A stretch of DNA of 7,229 bases from Alphaproteobacteria bacterium UBA685 (GTDB lineage: Bacteria > Pseudomonadota > Alphaproteobacteria > Puniceispirillales > Puniceispirillaceae). The notes under the pieces are model-generated. The model made no database searches. It had not been told where the DNA came from and saw only the letters and a program-made list of their open reading frames with translations. Where the stretch lies: positions 2,388 through 9,616 of the forward strand of contig DBMZ01000008.1 in NCBI GenBank assembly GCA_002299005.1, in the 5' to 3' direction. Position numbers and translations under genes: made by a program. Below, piece by piece: positions 5,731 to 7,229 of the stretch (within the stretch, counting starts at the first letter, position 1; each line of letters opens with the position of its first letter).

Positions 5731-6558
5731 TTATTGATCGGCATATTTCAGGTCATGTAACTTCCACCAAAGAGGTGATTTATATAGGGGGTTATTCTTT
5801 GAGATAAGGTCTAGCGCTGGTTGGCCGGCGCTGGTCTTTATATTTGGCTTTGCCCCTGCGGCTATCAACACGTCTATCGTTCTAGGTTGGTCAATCGGTT
5901 CAATTAACATCTTGGCTATATCCGCCGCAATGGTCGCCCCTAAGACTGCCGAGTGTAAAGGCGTATAGCCAAAATCGTTGAAAGCGTTCACATTAGCACC
6001 GGCATCAAGCAAGGCTTCTAAGGTTTCCATTGCTTTTAGGTCTTCTTTTAAGGTTGCCCGATAAGCTACCCAATGCAAAGGGGTTGATCCGTTATTGTCG
6101 CGGACCTCAATACCTGCCCCGCCAACTAGCAATGCTTTGACCGCGCCGCTAGTTGTTGCCTCATGTAAGGGTGTGTTACCCCATTCATTGCGGGCCTCAA
6201 TATCAGCACCAGCCTTTAGCAATGCTTTGACTACGTCACTGTGTTTTGCCCAATGTAAGGGTGTGTAGCCATCACCACCACTAGCATTTACATCAGCGCC
6301 GGCGTCTATGAGGGCGATTATTGCTTTGGGCTGATCAGGCCATGCCGCGGCAGCGGTCACTATATTTAAGGGCGTCATGGCCCATTCATCACGGGCATTC
6401 ACATCAGCACCAGCCTCTATGAGGGCAATTATCCTTGTTTCATCGCTTGCTATTGCCGCATCATGCAAGGGGGTTGTTTGAGCGGCCGTTATACCCGGCC
6501 ATGACAGAGCCACCAATAGGGCTAGGCATATAAAGGGCTTTGTGATTTTGCTTATCAT
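5731..6558 (-). CDS. Secreted ankyrin-repeat protein
   Basis: A 275-aa protein with an N-terminal signal peptide (K-rich start, hydrophobic 'FICLALLVALSW', probable cut after 'GITAA', residue 26); the rest is almost wholly ankyrin repeats. Repeats begin at about residues 29, 62, 99, 129, 159 and 199, each opening with TPL and mostly carrying the turn 'AGA(D/N)(V/I)(N/E)A'. Repeats 3 and 4 are compact (30 residues), while 2, 5 and 6 have loop insertions and a degenerate cap follows. There is no transmembrane anchor, enzyme domain or lipobox, so it should be a periplasmic or exported binding scaffold; its partner is unknown. Periplasmic ankyrin proteins are known, for example P. aeruginosa AnkB, which supports a catalase, but no catalase is next door here. 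GAGG lies 7 bases before the ATG at 6558. It is followed, 142 bases on, by the oxidoreductase on the same strand. Confidence 0.9.
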   Translation of the reverse strand: MISKITKPFICLALLVALSWPGITAAQTTPLHDAAIASDETRIIALIEAGADVNARDEWAMTPLNIVTAAAAWPDQPKAIIALIDAGADVNASGGDGYTPLHWAKHSDVVKALLKAGADIEARNEWGNTPLHEATTSGAVKALLVGGAGIEVRDNNGSTPLHWVAYRATLKEDLKAMETLEALLDAGANVNAFNDFGYTPLHSAVLGATIAADIAKMLIEPIDQPRTIDVLIAAGAKPNIKTSAGQPALDLISKNNPLYKSPLWWKLHDLKYADQ

Positions 6559-6565
6559 GATAGAT
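6554..6565. repeat. 12-bp direct repeat, copy 1 (over the ankyrin gene start codon)
   Basis: ATCATGATAGAT at 6554-6565 recurs exactly at 6597-6608, 43 bases away. Its core ATCATGAT is itself palindromic. This copy covers the ankyrin gene start codon and the space up to its ribosome-binding site, so a protein bound here could hinder translation or transcription; that role is inference. Confidence 0.5.
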
Positions 6566-6596
6566 CCTCTTTTCCACCAAATATCCCAATAGGCTA

Positions 6597-6608
6597 ATCA
6601 TGATAGAT
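6597..6608. repeat. 12-bp direct repeat, copy 2 (ankyrin-tag intergenic region)
   Basis: This exact second copy of ATCATGATAGAT lies between the two divergent genes. Extending outward, CTNATCATGATAGAT matches at 14 of 15 positions in the two copies. A 43-base separation is close to four helical turns, so both copies would lie on nearly the same face of the DNA. It could be a paired operator or a remnant of local duplication. Confidence 0.45.
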
Positions 6609-6682
6609 AAAAAATTTATTAAACTCTTTTCCTAAATTCAGGCTACTATCACCCACCACCAACACGCCCAAGAGGCACCCAA

Positions 6683-7229
6683 ATGACCGACCATAAAATA
6701 AGATGCTTTGGCGATAAACCCGGTCAGGGATTTTACGCTTCCTATCATGATGAGGAATGGGGGGTGCCTGTTTATGATGACCGACTCTTATTCGAGATGC
6801 TGTGCCTTGAAGGGGCGCAGGCGGGGCTGTCTTGGGAGACGGTCTTGCGCAAACGGCAAGGCTATCGTGACGCCTTTCATGGCTTCGATTTGGATAAAAT
6901 CATCGCGATGACTGATGAAGAGCTAGACACATTGCGCACCAATGAAGCCATTATCCGCAACCGCCTAAAAATCTATTCAGTGCGTAAAAACGCCATAATT
7001 TTCAGACAGATACAGGCAGAGTTTAAGAGTTTTTCAAACTATCTTTGGGCCTATGTTGACCATAAGCCGCAGATTAATCACTGGCCCCATTTCGAAGATG
7101 TACCTGTCACCACCCCAATCAGTGATGCGATGTCCAAGGACCTCAAAAAACGGGGGATGAGTTTTGTCGGCTCAACCATTCTTTATGCCTATATGCAGGC
7201 GGTCGGCTTGGTCGATGACCATATTGCCA
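6683..7229 (+). CDS. tag: DNA-3-methyladenine glycosylase I (5' part, runs off the window)
   Basis: Tag removes 3-methyladenine from alkylated DNA to start base excision repair. The 182 codons present align with nearly the whole E. coli protein (187 aa), so only the C-terminus is missing. Visible matches include 'YHDEEWGVPVYDDRLLFEML' (21-40), 'CLEGAQAGLSWETVL' (41-55) and 'SDAMSKDLKKRGMSFVGSTI' (147-166). The base-pocket residues Y21, E43 and W51 correspond to Y16, E38 and W46 of E. coli Tag. The zinc site is represented by C8, H22 and H180; the last Cys would be just beyond the window end. The ATG at 6683 has AGAGG 7 bases upstream. It is transcribed away from the ankyrin gene, and its promoter is not clear: a TACTAT at 6644-6649 could be a -10 box but lacks a good -35. 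Confidence 0.97.
   Translation, partial: MTDHKIRCFGDKPGQGFYASYHDEEWGVPVYDDRLLFEMLCLEGAQAGLSWETVLRKRQGYRDAFHGFDLDKIIAMTDEELDTLRTNEAIIRNRLKIYSVRKNAIIFRQIQAEFKSFSNYLWAYVDHKPQINHWPHFEDVPVTTPISDAMSKDLKKRGMSFVGSTILYAYMQAVGLVDDHIA

Noticed and set aside
5731..6558. Ankyrin protein as a host-directed effector or toxin
   Set aside because: It has an ordinary signal peptide, no effector or toxin domain, no immunity-like neighbour and no secretion-system genes nearby.
6708..6911. Plus-strand 67-codon frame inside tag
   Set aside because: It overlaps tag in another frame; the tag frame matches E. coli Tag almost throughout.

Overview
This window reads as an ordinary chromosomal stretch of a Gram-negative alphaproteobacterium. 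The minus-strand order mltB-type transglycosylase, rlpA, D,D-carboxypeptidase, tmk, holB is an arrangement I associate with that class, and GC looks close to half. A marine lineage such as SAR116 would fit, but that is inference from gene order and composition only. No stretch longer than about 150 bases lacks a gene.

Layout. Bases 1-4095 hold a tight minus-strand gene train, read right to left. It starts with a secreted lytic murein transglycosylase (3112-4095), then an RlpA lipoprotein with a SPOR domain (2066-3049) and a secreted PBP5-like D-alanyl-D-alanine carboxypeptidase (871-2040). Thymidylate kinase (200-865) follows, and then the start of the DNA polymerase III delta' subunit (1-203, cut by the window edge). 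Gaps run from about 60 bases down to a 4-base ATGA overlap, so co-transcription is likely. The first three products act on peptidoglycan in the periplasm and the last two serve DNA synthesis. A plus-strand tRNA-Ser(UGA) with its own promoter lies at 4236-4326.

Right half. A single-domain Old Yellow Enzyme-type flavin oxidoreductase (4404-5588, minus) carries Phe where the family usually has its catalytic Tyr. Upstream of it are a well-formed promoter almost touching the start codon, a perfect 14-bp palindrome and a second dyad. Next comes a secreted protein built almost entirely of ankyrin repeats (5731-6558, minus). On the plus strand, divergent to it, is the 5' part of 3-methyladenine DNA glycosylase I (tag, from 6683, cut by the window edge).

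I found no CRISPR array, transposase, integrase, phage gene or recognisable defence system. The points most worth a second look are the control region and active-site change of the flavin oxidoreductase, a 14-bp tandem duplication that appears to have moved its stop codon, and a repeated 12-mer between the ankyrin gene and tag. None amounts to a clear new system.
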